DNA from: Planctomyces sp.
GTDB lineage: Bacteria > Planctomycetota > Planctomycetia > Planctomycetales > Planctomycetaceae
NCBI GenBank assembly: GCA_019636235.1
Contig: JAHBXW010000001.1
Span: 682,001 to 746,000 of the forward strand
DNA length: 64,000 bases
Reading direction: 5' to 3'
Part shown: in pieces, positions 10,361-18,554 of the stretch
Position numbering within the stretch: position 1 is the stretch's first letter
Layout: each line of letters opens with the position of its first letter
Notes under the pieces: generated by a model
Databases searched by the model: none
Told to the model about the DNA's origin: nothing
Seen by the model: the letters and a program-made list of their open reading frames with translations, nothing else
Translations under genes and position numbers: made by a program

Positions 10361-10435
10361 TCCGTCTCGCCAGACGACCCGAAACAGCGGCCAGCGGACT
10401 TGTCGATTCGCCGCCCAGGCCGCGACGCGGCTGGA

Positions 10436-12325
10436 TCACAGGGGCCGGAAGTCGTCCGCGGCAGGAGCGGCCGCCGAGCGCTCATAGCTCGCCGGAAGCA
10501 CCTGCGGGGCCGTCCGGTGCTGCATGTCGCGGGCGATCTCCCGGCGCATGGCCTGCAGCATGGCCACAGGAGCCTGTCCGGGCCCTTCGAGGAACGTCAC
10601 GTCCTCGACCACAAACCGGTCCCGTTCGAGAATCAGGTCGACTTCCGCGACCTCGCGACCGTTGGACAGCGTCACCCGGGACTGCGTCGCGTCGATCTTC
10701 GCCGCATGAATCGGCAGGGCCAGTCGGCCCTCGATGTTCACGCCAATTTCAGGAGTCTCCTGGACCTGCTGCCAGACGATCCGGTCGAGCCCCGTTCCAG
10801 AGGCAGCCATCAGCGCGTTGCGGTCTCCGCTGGCCAGCCCCGCGCGGAACTCCGCGATCGGCGCCAGCACCTGCATGGTCTTCTTGAGGGACGACGGCCG
10901 GTTCAGAACGGGCATCAGGACGTCATCGACGACGAGCCGCCCTCCCTCGGAATGCAGAACGTATGTCAGAGCTCGCGAGCCCTGCATGACGGTCACCTCC
11001 GTCACCGGCCCCTGGAACACGGTCGTCGCATGCGTCGGCGGCGCCGTCTCGATCTCGTTCAACCCGATCGCCTGCAGAATCTGCGGCGGAAACCGCTTCC
11101 ACACGCGGTCGTTGAAGTCCGTCGTGGACAACTGCCGCAACTGCACCGCGTCGCGAGCCGCCAGAAGTTCGCTGTACACCTCGACGACCGCCTGCGACTG
11201 GAACACAGCCGACAGCCGCTTGATCTCGCCGCTCTTGCGATCGTAGACCGTGACCTCCTCGACACGCCGCTCGCTGGCCATCGCGGGGTCCGTCTCCTCG
11301 CCGATCGCCGATTTCGGAGGCACGATATTCAGCGTGTACGTCGTGTCGTTCAACGTCAGCAGCACGTCGATCCGCTCGCGATGCTGCTGGACGTCGAACG
11401 GCTGGGTCAACAGGTCCATGGCGGGCAGCGGGGCCCGGGACAGATCGCCGGGAAGCAGGCTCTTCTCGTGGAACTCGCGAGTCGACATTTGCGCGAGGGC
11501 CGGCTTGTCCCCCGCGGCGTAGGCCTCCAGAAACTGCCGCGCCTGCGTCAGGGACGTGCACAACTTGCGGACCGAGGAAACCTCCTCCTCTTTGCCGCCG
11601 CTCCAGGAGGCGTCGTTCAGCAGCCAGCGACCGCTCGAGTTCCGAAACTCCATGACCAGCAGGCCGTCCCCGCGCCGCAAACCGACCGCCGCGCGATCCT
11701 GCTCCATCCGAACTTCAGGACGGAAGGAATTGGCCCGGATCGGGCTGTCCCCGGCGACGCGGCTGGCGATCTTGTCGAGCCACGCGGGAGGCAGACCCTC
11801 AAGTTCCTTCGCCAGCTCCGGCGTGGTGACCGTCTGCATCGCCTCGCGCTCGCGCGACTGCAGCGCCGCGAGCATCTCGCGCACGCACAGCAGCATGTTC
11901 ATCTGGTCGGTCACCGAGCGAACGACTTCCGAGCTGCTGCCCTCCAGCTTCTGGCCGACGAACACGTCGTCGACGACCCAGCGGCCCTTCTTCGGGTTGC
12001 GCGTCAGTCGGTACTCCACCCGCTTCTTCGACTCGCCGACTTCGACGACGACGACGCGCTCCTTCGGCGACGACTCATCGATGGAAACGACCTTGGCCTT
12101 GCCCGTCGGCAGTTGCACCAGCCGCAGGTCCTGCGTCGCTTCCGGCAGCCGCAGCGCCCGCGAACCGAATTCGTCCGACGAACTCGACTTCAACTGCGCG
12201 AGATCCTTGTTCTCCAGGCCCCGGGCGAATGCCGTGACGGCGCGCTGCGTGATCAACCCGGTGCAGCCCGGAAGACTGACGCCCAGCACTGAGCACGCGA
12301 GCGCCGCGCTCGTCAGACGTTTCAT
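10436..12325 (-). CDS. Lipoprotein of about five degenerate NTF2-like repeats
   Basis: This 629-residue protein has a lipoprotein signal peptide with lipobox SLPGC (Cys21). The mature part reads as about five copies of a ~100-residue unit (roughly 27-123, 143-242, 260-368, 375-472, 485-579). Each begins with a helix ending in a 'GD..L..mst.eF' turn (AYAAGDKPALAQMSTREF, LAARDAVQLRQLSTTDF, LASGDRNALMAAS). Four of the five close with a strand such as GRWVVDDV, GRWLLNDA, GRLVVDDV or RFVVEDV; the third has lost it. This is the SnoaL/NTF2-like pattern. No catalytic residue is evident. The start at MKRL follows a strong GGAGG Shine-Dalgarno sequence that overlaps an in-frame GTG (MEEV) four codons upstream. 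Confidence 0.85.
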   Translation of the reverse strand: MKRLTSAALACSVLGVSLPGCTGLITQRAVTAFARGLENKDLAQLKSSSSDEFGSRALRLPEATQDLRLVQLPTGKAKVVSIDESSPKERVVVVEVGESKKRVEYRLTRNPKKGRWVVDDVFVGQKLEGSSSEVVRSVTDQMNMLLCVREMLAALQSREREAMQTVTTPELAKELEGLPPAWLDKIASRVAGDSPIRANSFRPEVRMEQDRAAVGLRRGDGLLVMEFRNSSGRWLLNDASWSGGKEEEVSSVRKLCTSLTQARQFLEAYAAGDKPALAQMSTREFHEKSLLPGDLSRAPLPAMDLLTQPFDVQQHRERIDVLLTLNDTTYTLNIVPPKSAIGEETDPAMASERRVEEVTVYDRKSGEIKRLSAVFQSQAVVEVYSELLAARDAVQLRQLSTTDFNDRVWKRFPPQILQAIGLNEIETAPPTHATTVFQGPVTEVTVMQGSRALTYVLHSEGGRLVVDDVLMPVLNRPSSLKKTMQVLAPIAEFRAGLASGDRNALMAASGTGLDRIVWQQVQETPEIGVNIEGRLALPIHAAKIDATQSRVTLSNGREVAEVDLILERDRFVVEDVTFLEGPGQAPVAMLQAMRREIARDMQHRTAPQVLPASYERSAAAPAADDFRPL

Positions 12326-12452
12326 GACTTCCTCCACACGGGCAAAGCGACGACCGGGCGCATTCCGCTCTCCGGAACAGGCGGTGGGAACCGCGCACGG
12401 CGGGCGTGCGATTTTCCGCGGGGGATGTGTCAGAATCCGACAGACCGGTCAA

Positions 12453-12524
12453 CGGCAGGAACCGCAGGGACGCCGTTCCGGGGTCCGCGGGCAGCGAACG
12501 GCGTCCGGCACCGGCAGGAACCGC
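12453..12524. repeat. 13-bp direct repeat, two copies
   Basis: CGGCAGGAACCGC occurs at 12453-12465 and again at 12512-12524. The copies start 59 bp apart and flank the 11-bp inverted repeat. Confidence 0.7.
12468..12506. repeat. Perfect 11-bp inverted repeat
   Basis: GGACGCCGTTC (12468-12478) pairs exactly with GAACGGCGTCC (12496-12506) around a 17-nt GC-rich loop. It lies between the two copies of the 13-bp direct repeat. Confidence 0.75.
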
Positions 12525-12542
12525 CGGCGCGGCGCCGCGAAT

Positions 12543-12577
12543 TGGCCGACCGTCGGCTGACTCCGCGCCGTCGGCCA
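12543..12577. repeat. Perfect 8-bp inverted repeat
   Basis: TGGCCGAC (12543-12550) pairs with GTCGGCCA (12570-12577) around a 19-nt spacer. Confidence 0.65.
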
Positions 12578-12592
12578 GACGCCCATTTCGCC

Positions 12593-12616
12593 GTTGCAGG
12601 GACGTTTCCCTGCAAC
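12593..12616. repeat. Perfect 10-bp hairpin upstream of the 12677 gene
   Basis: GTTGCAGGGA (12593-12602) pairs with TCCCTGCAAC (12607-12616) across a CGTT tetraloop. It ends 60 bp before the ATG at 12677. No T-run follows, so it is not a standard intrinsic terminator. Confidence 0.75.
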
Positions 12617-12676
12617 CCCGCCCGCGAAACGGCTGGTAGACCAGACGACCACTCCCTTTCAGACTCCGGATTGTCC

Positions 12677-14335
12677 ATGACGTTCCGTCTTCGCTCGCGC
12701 AGCCCCGTCCGCTGGCTGGTCCTCATTCTGGCGCTCGGAACGGCGTCCCGCGCCGACGCGCAAAATGCCACGCCCCCCCTCGCCGTCGCGGCGATCGCCA
12801 GCATCGACGCGGTGCTCGACGACGTCGACTATCTGTTCGACGCCTCGGGACATCCTCAGTACGCGCAGTTCGTGCGGGGCCTGGTCGCCAACCTCAACGA
12901 GTTGAAGGGCATCGATCGCGGCCGGCCGCTGGGCGTCATGGTCTTCTTTCCTCAGACGCTGGGGGCTGATCCCGACGCCGCCGTGTTCATTCCGGTGGCG
13001 GACATCGAGCAGTTGAAATCCACCGCGCGGCTGGGAAACGTCATCAGCCTCGAAGATGACGCGCAGCCGGGACGTCTCGTCCTCAAGACGCCGGAGAAGT
13101 CGATTCCCGTCCGGCTGGAACATGGTTACGCCTTCCTCAGCGAGAAGCCCGACGTCCTGCTTCGCACCCTGCCCGATCCGAGCAGCGTGATGGGCGACCT
13201 GCTCAGCCGGTACGACGGCGCGATTTCGCTGCGCCGGGAAGGCATTCCAGTCCACCTGGCCCTGATGGCGCGAGGCACGCTGGACGGGCTGCTGGCATCG
13301 ACGCGCTCGCAGGCTCAGGGCGGCACGGAAACTGAGACCCAGCTGGTGCAGGACTCTCTGGGATTTGGCGGGCAGATCGCCCGTGCGCTGTTCGAAGACA
13401 CCGAGCGGCTGGAGGCCGGCTGGCGGCTGGAGCGGGACGCACGTTCGCTGGTGATCGAAGGCGCCGTGGTGGCCGGTTCGGGGAAGCCGCGGATTCCCAA
13501 CGCGTTTCAGTCGCTGGCTGAGGGCTCGCCCCGCTTTGGAGCGCTGGCCGCCGAGGCGGCGCCAATGGGACTCGTGCTGCATGTGAATCTGCCGGTCGAG
13601 CTGCGTGAGATGATCGGCCGTGCGCTGGATTTGAGCCAGCAAAAGGCGGAGGGCGAGACGGAGCGCGGCGCGGCCATCCTGCTGCCGCACGTGCGGACGC
13701 TGTTCTCGACGCTGCGGCGAACGGCGGAAGCCGGGCAACTGGATGCGGTGTTTCAGGTGGTCGGCGGACCGCCCGACCACTTCACGGCGATCGGCGGAAT
13801 CGCGCTGGCGGATGGCGAGCCGCTGGCACGCGCCGTCCAGGCGGTGCTGCCCTTCGCGCAGGCCTCGCCCGAGGGACGGAAGATCGACATGAACGCCATG
13901 GAGATCCGCGGCGTGGCGTTTCATCGCGTCCGGGGCGTGGCGGAGCGACCGCAGGATCAGTTGCTGTACGGCGAAGATGCGGCCCTGCTGGTCGGCGTCG
14001 CCCATGATGCGATCTGGTTCGCCATTGGCGGCGAGGAAGCCCGCGACCGGCTCGAAGAGGCCATGGGAGCATCCGGCGCCGCAGACGGCGATGCGGGACG
14101 TCTCGCCGCCGCCCGGCTGCATCTCACCGACTGGCTGGGACTGGTCCGCGACGAGGGGGATGAGGCCGCCCGCCAATTCCGGGCCGTGGCGCAACGGGCG
14201 TTCCCGCAGCCGGAGGATGACCAGCTGGAAATCGCGATCGCGCCTGTCGACCGGGGCCTGCAGCTGAGGATCACGTTGGAAGAGGGCTACCTGCGGATGA
14301 TCGGACACGCGATCGCCGTCTCGCAGGGACGCTGA
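12677..14335 (+). CDS. Exported protein of unknown function
   Basis: This 552-residue protein has a signal peptide ending in ASRADA (about residue 28). The mature part has no motif I recognise. It alternates amphipathic helices and strands, with repeated short 'A-x-x-D-A-V' and 'L-x-D-W-L' helices, no Cys-rich or transmembrane segments and no obvious catalytic triad. Fully or near-fully conserved-looking blocks include VMVFFPQTLGADPDAAVFIPV and the helix-rich C-terminus LEIAIAPVDRGLQLRI. It is probably a planctomycete-specific exported protein. It is divergent from the NTF2-like-repeat lipoprotein across a structured gap and converges on fhcC with only 6 bp between the stops. Confidence 0.78.
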   Translation: MTFRLRSRSPVRWLVLILALGTASRADAQNATPPLAVAAIASIDAVLDDVDYLFDASGHPQYAQFVRGLVANLNELKGIDRGRPLGVMVFFPQTLGADPDAAVFIPVADIEQLKSTARLGNVISLEDDAQPGRLVLKTPEKSIPVRLEHGYAFLSEKPDVLLRTLPDPSSVMGDLLSRYDGAISLRREGIPVHLALMARGTLDGLLASTRSQAQGGTETETQLVQDSLGFGGQIARALFEDTERLEAGWRLERDARSLVIEGAVVAGSGKPRIPNAFQSLAEGSPRFGALAAEAAPMGLVLHVNLPVELREMIGRALDLSQQKAEGETERGAAILLPHVRTLFSTLRRTAEAGQLDAVFQVVGGPPDHFTAIGGIALADGEPLARAVQAVLPFAQASPEGRKIDMNAMEIRGVAFHRVRGVAERPQDQLLYGEDAALLVGVAHDAIWFAIGGEEARDRLEEAMGASGAADGDAGRLAAARLHLTDWLGLVRDEGDEAARQFRAVAQRAFPQPEDDQLEIAIAPVDRGLQLRITLEEGYLRMIGHAIAVSQGR

Positions 14336-14341
14336 CCGGCG

Positions 14342-15157
14342 TCACGCCGCGGCGAAGATTTCGCCCTTGCCGAGTTCCAGCAGATCGCCGCAGTACCGGC
14401 GGACGCGGCGGTTGCGGAGCATCCCGGCCGGTTCGAAGCCCAGCGATTCCAGCCTCGCGGCAACGAGGTTCAGGAACACCGGCTGGCATTCGCAGGCCTC
14501 GCGGAAGGTCGGCAGCAGCTCCGGGTCCCGGGCGCCAAGCAGTCCGATCGTGCCGCGCTTCATTCCCGCGCCATGGCGGATGCCGACCTCGCCAAAGGTC
14601 AGGATCGAGCCCGCGATCATCGACACGCCCAGGAAGTCCCCCGCGGCGCCGGCGATGGCGATCAGGCCGCGGCGCATGGCGTGGCCGATTTCATTGCCGA
14701 CGTGGCCGTCGATGATGATTTCGCCGCCGGTCATCCCGCGCCGCGCCCCGCGGTAGGCCGACCCGACCAGATGCCCGGCGTTCCCGCGGATGCGAATCCG
14801 ACCGCCGTGAAGCTCGGCTCCGGCCCAGTCCGCGACGTTGCCGCGGACCTCGATCTCGCCCCCCGTCATCTCCGAGCCGAGGTGCATCCCGCAGTTCCCC
14901 TCGACGAGGACACGTCCGCCGGAATGGCGGGCGCCGATCCATTTCACGCGGGACAGATCGCCCTGCCAGACCAGCGTGTCGTCGGCGGCGGAGCCGCTGA
15001 CGTCGAAGAAGTCCCCGAGCGGCGCCTGCCGGTTGCCGCGCTGGATGAGGATGCCACGGACGGCGTCGGGCTTCAGGTCGCGCACCGCCTGCAGGGTGAC
15101 GGCGTCGACCTCCAGCGGAATGGCTGAAGGAGTTGTGAGTGCAATCGCGAGCGGCAT
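14342..15157 (-). CDS. fhcC: Formyltransferase/hydrolase complex subunit C (FwdC/FhcC family)
   Basis: This 271-residue protein has the repeating 'GG.i.v.G..G...G..M..G.i.v.G' beta-helix of the GXGXG superfamily. Examples are GGRVLVEGNCGMHLGSEMTG, GGRIRIRGNAGHLVGSAYRG and GGEIIIDGHVGNEIGHAMRR. Its length and the GAGMKRGTI signature fit subunit C of the formylmethanofuran dehydrogenase-derived Fhc complex rather than the glutamate synthase C-terminal domain. In bacteria with the tetrahydromethanopterin pathway, including many planctomycetes, Fhc releases formate during formaldehyde oxidation. The usual partners fhcA, fhcB and fhcD are absent from the window. The gene starts 37 bp after the FHA-domain gene, so the two are probably co-transcribed. 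Confidence 0.85.
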   Translation of the reverse strand: MPLAIALTTPSAIPLEVDAVTLQAVRDLKPDAVRGILIQRGNRQAPLGDFFDVSGSAADDTLVWQGDLSRVKWIGARHSGGRVLVEGNCGMHLGSEMTGGEIEVRGNVADWAGAELHGGRIRIRGNAGHLVGSAYRGARRGMTGGEIIIDGHVGNEIGHAMRRGLIAIAGAAGDFLGVSMIAGSILTFGEVGIRHGAGMKRGTIGLLGARDPELLPTFREACECQPVFLNLVAARLESLGFEPAGMLRNRRVRRYCGDLLELGKGEIFAAA

Positions 15158-15194
15158 GACGATCCGGGAACGGCAGGGTCCGGGGAACCTGCGG

Positions 15195-16037
15195 TTACGT
15201 GGGCCGCCGGGTTCGGTACTGCTTGATGATATCCGCGGCCGTCTCCGGAATTGTAGCCGGCTTGCCGCTCGCCGCGGCGCCGCCATCAGCAGCGGGCTTG
15301 GGAGGTTCCGGGGCTTTGGCGCCGGTCGTCTCGGGATCGGGCAGACGAACGTCCGGCGTGCTGCCGGCCGGGGCCTCAGTGGAGGCGGGAGCCGGCATGC
15401 CGGGAACCTGCTGCATTGGCATCCCGGGATACATCCCCATCGGCGGGGGATAGCCCATGGCCTGCGGGTAGTACCCGGGCATCGGATAGCCAGGCGGATA
15501 GCCGAACTGCGGAGCGTATTGCGGATAGCCCAAAGGCTGCCCGTACATGCCGGGGGGCGTCATCTGCGGCTGGACGAATGCGGTGTCGCCAGAGGTCATA
15601 TCTGGAGCGACCGGCATTTCGAGCATGGTCTCGCTGGTCGACGGTTCCGGCTCGGCCTTGGCCGGCTCCGAGACCGTCCCCGCGGGAATGCTCGTCTGTG
15701 TGTCGAGATTCACGTTCAGCGACGTGTCCTCGGCGGTGGGATCCCGCAGCACCACGTCGAATTCGAGCTTGCCGATCGCGACCCGGTCGCCGTCGTTCAA
15801 CAGGACGGCCCCGCGAATCCGCTCGCCGTTCACGAACGTGCCGTTCGTGCTGCCCAGATCGCGCAGACGGAGCGACAATTCGTCCGCTGTAAAGACGCAG
15901 TGATGGCGGCTGACGAGGTCGCTGTTCGGCCGCAGATGACAGTCTTCTTCCCGGCCGATCAGGAACTTGCCCAGGGGCAGCGTAATTACGCTGCCGGCCT
16001 GCCGGCCCGATGACACTCGCAGTTCTGCCTGCACCAT
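15195..16037 (-). CDS. FHA-domain protein with Pro/Tyr/Gly-rich tail
   Basis: This 280-residue protein carries an N-terminal forkhead-associated domain with all hallmark residues: GR at 28-29, SRHH at 43-46, STNGT at 63-67 and NG at 70-71. It should bind phosphothreonine peptides. A low-complexity region (about 145-225) rich in PGM, YGQP, GYPP and PMGM repeats follows, then an acidic/Pro-rich stretch and a short C-terminal helix (AADIIKQYRTRR). No kinase or phosphatase is next to it, so the ligand is unknown. The ATG at 16037 is preferred; in-frame GTG and TTG codons (to 16076) are alternatives. It is upstream of fhcC on the same strand. Confidence 0.83.
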   Translation of the reverse strand: MVQAELRVSSGRQAGSVITLPLGKFLIGREEDCHLRPNSDLVSRHHCVFTADELSLRLRDLGSTNGTFVNGERIRGAVLLNDGDRVAIGKLEFDVVLRDPTAEDTSLNVNLDTQTSIPAGTVSEPAKAEPEPSTSETMLEMPVAPDMTSGDTAFVQPQMTPPGMYGQPLGYPQYAPQFGYPPGYPMPGYYPQAMGYPPPMGMYPGMPMQQVPGMPAPASTEAPAGSTPDVRLPDPETTGAKAPEPPKPAADGGAAASGKPATIPETAADIIKQYRTRRPT

Positions 16038-16193
16038 AGGAGATCTCACGCGCACGTTGCCGACGTCAGTTGACAATGCTCCTCAGGCCGGACCGCATCC
16101 GATCGGAAACGCATTCCCGATCCGACGACAGGCGACGCGAATGCCGTAGGCCTTTAGATTCCACAGGAAGTGATGACGAACGCGAGAGAAAAG

Positions 16194-16207
16194 CCGCCGA
16201 TCGGCGG
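16194..16207 (-). promoter_or_regulatory. 14-bp palindrome with T-run: operator, attenuator or terminator candidate
   Basis: CCGCCGATCGGCGG is a perfect palindrome. Read on the minus strand it is followed by GCTTTTCTC, resembling a short intrinsic terminator or attenuator hairpin. It starts about 14 nt after the predicted start point of the promoter at 16228-16256, so it could also be a dimeric repressor site. It lies 170 bp after the stop of the 16377-16913 gene. Confidence 0.4.
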
Positions 16208-16227
16208 AAAAAGGCATGACTAGTGCT

Positions 16228-16256
16228 ACGCTACGAATGCCAACGCGGCGTGTCAA
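16228..16256 (-). promoter_or_regulatory. Promoter candidate upstream of FHA-fhcC
   Basis: On the minus strand a perfect -35 TTGACA (16251-16256), a 17-bp spacer and a -10 TAGCGT (16228-16233, key T1/A2/T6 present) predict a transcript from about 16221. That gives a leader of about 180 nt before the FHA start at 16037. Confidence 0.5.
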
Positions 16257-16376
16257 TCAGCACCTCAACGTCCGCCCTCGGTTTCACATAAAAGTTCCGC
16301 CGGACGTCCGAAAACTCGCTTCGTCGCGCTTCATTTTGCTCCGCGTGATCGACTCTGCGCCGCGGAACCCATGCAA

Positions 16377-16913
16377 TTATTTCATCTCGCCGACAGCCTC
16401 CGCCGGCTCCTCCTGTGCGGCGTTCGGATGCTCGATCGTGCCGAACATCAGGCCGCCGACCTTCCCGTGACGCCAGGTCCCCGCATAACGGCCATCGTAA
16501 AACAACAGCCGTGCGGTGAACTCGCTTCCCACCAGCGGAATCGTCAGGTCGGTCACCGACAGCACGGGCGTGTCGTTCGCCCAGTGCACCTGCACCGGCA
16601 CCGGCACCGTCACGTCCAGCTGGCCGTACTTGATTTGCGAGTGGACCAGCCAGCGGTCCTCTGCGACCTTCGAAATCCCCTTGATCGCGTAACGCTCGTC
16701 ATGTCGCTGAGCGTCCGATCCCTTTCCGTCCCGTTCGATCGTGAACGTGCCGGCCAGAACGGCGTTGGTCATCAGTTTGACGAACGCCTGTTCCTGCTCG
16801 TTGAGTTCCGCTGTCTCGGACTTCGGCGTCTCCGCCGCCGGTTCATCAGCCGCGATGGCCGAACCGGCCCCCAGCCCCAGCGCCACGAGCGCGATCGTCA
16901 GATACTTCGCCAT
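16377..16913 (-). CDS. Small exported protein of unknown function
   Basis: This 178-residue protein has a clear signal peptide (MAKYLTIALVALGLGAGSAIAADE, cleavage after AIA). The mature part is a single beta-rich domain with GTFTIERDGKG, RWLVHSQIKYGQLDVTVPVPV and FEARLLFYDGRYAGTW-like strands; the tail is acidic. The pattern of alternating strands with a VTDLTIPLVG turn suggests a lipocalin- or beta-barrel-like fold, but no family could be assigned. A GGGAG Shine-Dalgarno motif sits 8 nt before the ATG, and a promoter (16958-16985) lies about 45 bp upstream. Confidence 0.82.
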   Translation of the reverse strand: MAKYLTIALVALGLGAGSAIAADEPAAETPKSETAELNEQEQAFVKLMTNAVLAGTFTIERDGKGSDAQRHDERYAIKGISKVAEDRWLVHSQIKYGQLDVTVPVPVQVHWANDTPVLSVTDLTIPLVGSEFTARLLFYDGRYAGTWRHGKVGGLMFGTIEHPNAAQEEPAEAVGEMK

Positions 16914-16957
16914 GCCGGTACTCCCTGCCTGGATCACCCAGTCGCCGCACGCTGCAG

Positions 16958-16985
16958 ATCGTAGCGTCGCCCGCCCGGACAGCAA
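16958..16985 (-). promoter_or_regulatory. Promoter candidate for the small exported protein
   Basis: Minus strand: -35 TTGCTG (16980-16985), 16-bp spacer, -10 TACGAT (16958-16963, five of six consensus bases). Confidence 0.5.
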
Positions 16986-17021
16986 TTCCACAGGCCGGAT
17001 TGGTGAAGTCCGCGGAGCCCG

Positions 17022-18554
17022 TCAGGCCGGAGGTACGGCGCTGGCGCTGACGATCGCGTCAAACAGGCCGGACCAATTGAACTCGGTCGCGACTGCGAAG
17101 ACCTCGAGCCCCTCCGCCGCAGCCGCCTCCGCCGTCACCGGGCTGATGGCAGCCAGCCGCACCCGCCGGCCGGCCTCGGACTTCAGCAGCGACCCGGCCA
17201 GCCTCGCCAGATTCCGGGCGATCGAAGGGCTGCTGAGCGCGATCCAGTCCAGCTCTCCGCGGGCGATCCGCTCGGCGACGCCCTCCGGCAGCGCGGCCAC
17301 ATCCTCATTGCGATACACGACGACCTGCTCCAGCTTTGCCCCGGCACGCGACAACGCGTCCGGAAGGACGTCCCGCCCGCTGTTCGCCCGCGCCCACAGC
17401 ACGTGCCTGCCATGGACATGCGGCTCCAGTGCATCGGCAAGCTCCTCGGCCCGGAAGGATTCCGGAACCAGATCCGCGCGCAACCGAAATTCCTCAAGCG
17501 CCCGGGCGGTAGCCGGCCCGATCGCCGCGACCCGGACGCCAGACAGAGCCCGCGCGTCCCCCCCGCCATCCCACAGCCGTCCCAGGCACGAGCGCACCCC
17601 GTTCGCGCTCGTGAACACCAGCCAGTCGAACTCTCCGATCCGGCCCAGCGCCGCGTCCACGTCCGACCAGTCCTGCGGCGGACCGATGTCGATCAACGGC
17701 ATGACGACCGGCTCGGCCCCCAGCCGCAACGCGAGTTCGATCGCGTCGTCCTGCTGCTCGGCGGACCGGGTCAGCGCGATCGAGACTCCGCGCAGCGGAC
17801 GGTCGTCGAACCAGCGGGGCGGCTCCCGCGCGCCGGCGGCGGCCCCGACGACGATCAGCGACGGCGGCTGGACCTTCGCGGCCCGGGCGCGATCGGCAAT
17901 GTCCGCCAGCGTCCCGGCGACCACCTGCTGGTGCGGCAGCGTCGTCTGGCAGATGACGGCGGCAGGCGTGTCGTGCGGCTTGCCCGCGCCGATCAGCGCC
18001 TGTGCAATCGCCTCCAACTTGTGCAGCCCCATATAGAACACAAGCGTGCCGGGGAACTTCGCGAGAGCCCCGTAATCCAGGCTGCGTTCCGGCTTTTCGG
18101 GATTCTCATGCCCCGTAATCAGCGCCACGGCCGATGCATGATCGCGATGCGTGAGGGAGATGCCGGCGTAGACCGCCGCCGCTGTCGCCGCTGTGATGCC
18201 CGGAACGACTTCATACGGGATGCCGGCCCGGGCCAGGTCCGCGGCCTCTTCCCCTCCCCGGCCGAAGATGAACGGGTCGCCCCCTTTGAGACGCACGACG
18301 ACCTGTCCGGCCTGCGCCGCTTCGATCATTCGCGCGGTGACGTTCGCCTGAGCCACGCAGCGCACCCCGGGACGCGTCGTCCGCGCCGTCCGCTCCACCA
18401 ACCCCCGGGCATGCCGCAACAGCAGCGGGTTCACCAGGCCGTCGTACAAGACGAGATCCGCCTCGCGCAAACATTCCAGACCGCGCAGCGTGATCAGCCC
18501 CGGATCACCCGGACCCGCCCCGACAAGATGCACCCTGCCCGATTGACGAGTCAT
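17022..18554 (-). CDS. cobA-hemD: Fused uroporphyrinogen-III C-methyltransferase / uroporphyrinogen-III synthase
   Basis: This 510-residue fusion has two enzymes. Residues about 5-245 are SUMT (CobA/SirA type): [18 protein letters not shown], the SAM-binding [18 protein letters not shown] and [20 protein letters not shown]. It methylates uroporphyrinogen III to precorrin-2 for siroheme or cobalamin. Residues about 258-510 are HemD, with [30 protein letters not shown] and ISPVTAEAA; HemD closes hydroxymethylbilane to uroporphyrinogen III. Such CobA-HemD fusions are known in several bacteria. Its ATG overlaps the TGA of the upstream BshC-like gene (ATGA at 18551-18554), fixing the start and making it the last gene of a three-gene operon. 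Confidence 0.93.
   Translation of the reverse strand: MTRQSGRVHLVGAGPGDPGLITLRGLECLREADLVLYDGLVNPLLLRHARGLVERTARTTRPGVRCVAQANVTARMIEAAQAGQVVVRLKGGDPFIFGRGGEEAADLARAGIPYEVVPGITAATAAAVYAGISLTHRDHASAVALITGHENPEKPERSLDYGALAKFPGTLVFYMGLHKLEAIAQALIGAGKPHDTPAAVICQTTLPHQQVVAGTLADIADRARAAKVQPPSLIVVGAAAGAREPPRWFDDRPLRGVSIALTRSAEQQDDAIELALRLGAEPVVMPLIDIGPPQDWSDVDAALGRIGEFDWLVFTSANGVRSCLGRLWDGGGDARALSGVRVAAIGPATARALEEFRLRADLVPESFRAEELADALEPHVHGRHVLWARANSGRDVLPDALSRAGAKLEQVVVYRNEDVAALPEGVAERIARGELDWIALSSPSIARNLARLAGSLLKSEAGRRVRLAAISPVTAEAAAAEGLEVFAVATEFNWSGLFDAIVSASAVPPA

Larger units (their letters stand above)
12326..12676. other. Divergent gap rich in inverted repeats (351 bp)
   Basis: This gap separates the starts of two exported-protein genes. 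No coding sequence is convincing. It holds three perfect inverted repeats of 8-11 bp, a shorter 6-bp one (CGCACG 12394-12399 with CGTGCG 12405-12410), and a 13-bp direct repeat, all listed separately or below. Strong promoter hexamers were not found in either direction. It may act as a structured leader, an operator region or a transcription attenuator. Confidence 0.6.
16038..16376. other. 339-bp non-coding gap upstream of the FHA gene
   Basis: No gene is supported here. The gap contains one good minus-strand promoter (16228-16256) and a 14-bp perfect palindrome followed on the minus strand by a TTTT run (16187-16207), both listed separately. The rest is AT-richer than the neighbouring genes and has no other structure I can see. 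Confidence 0.6.
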
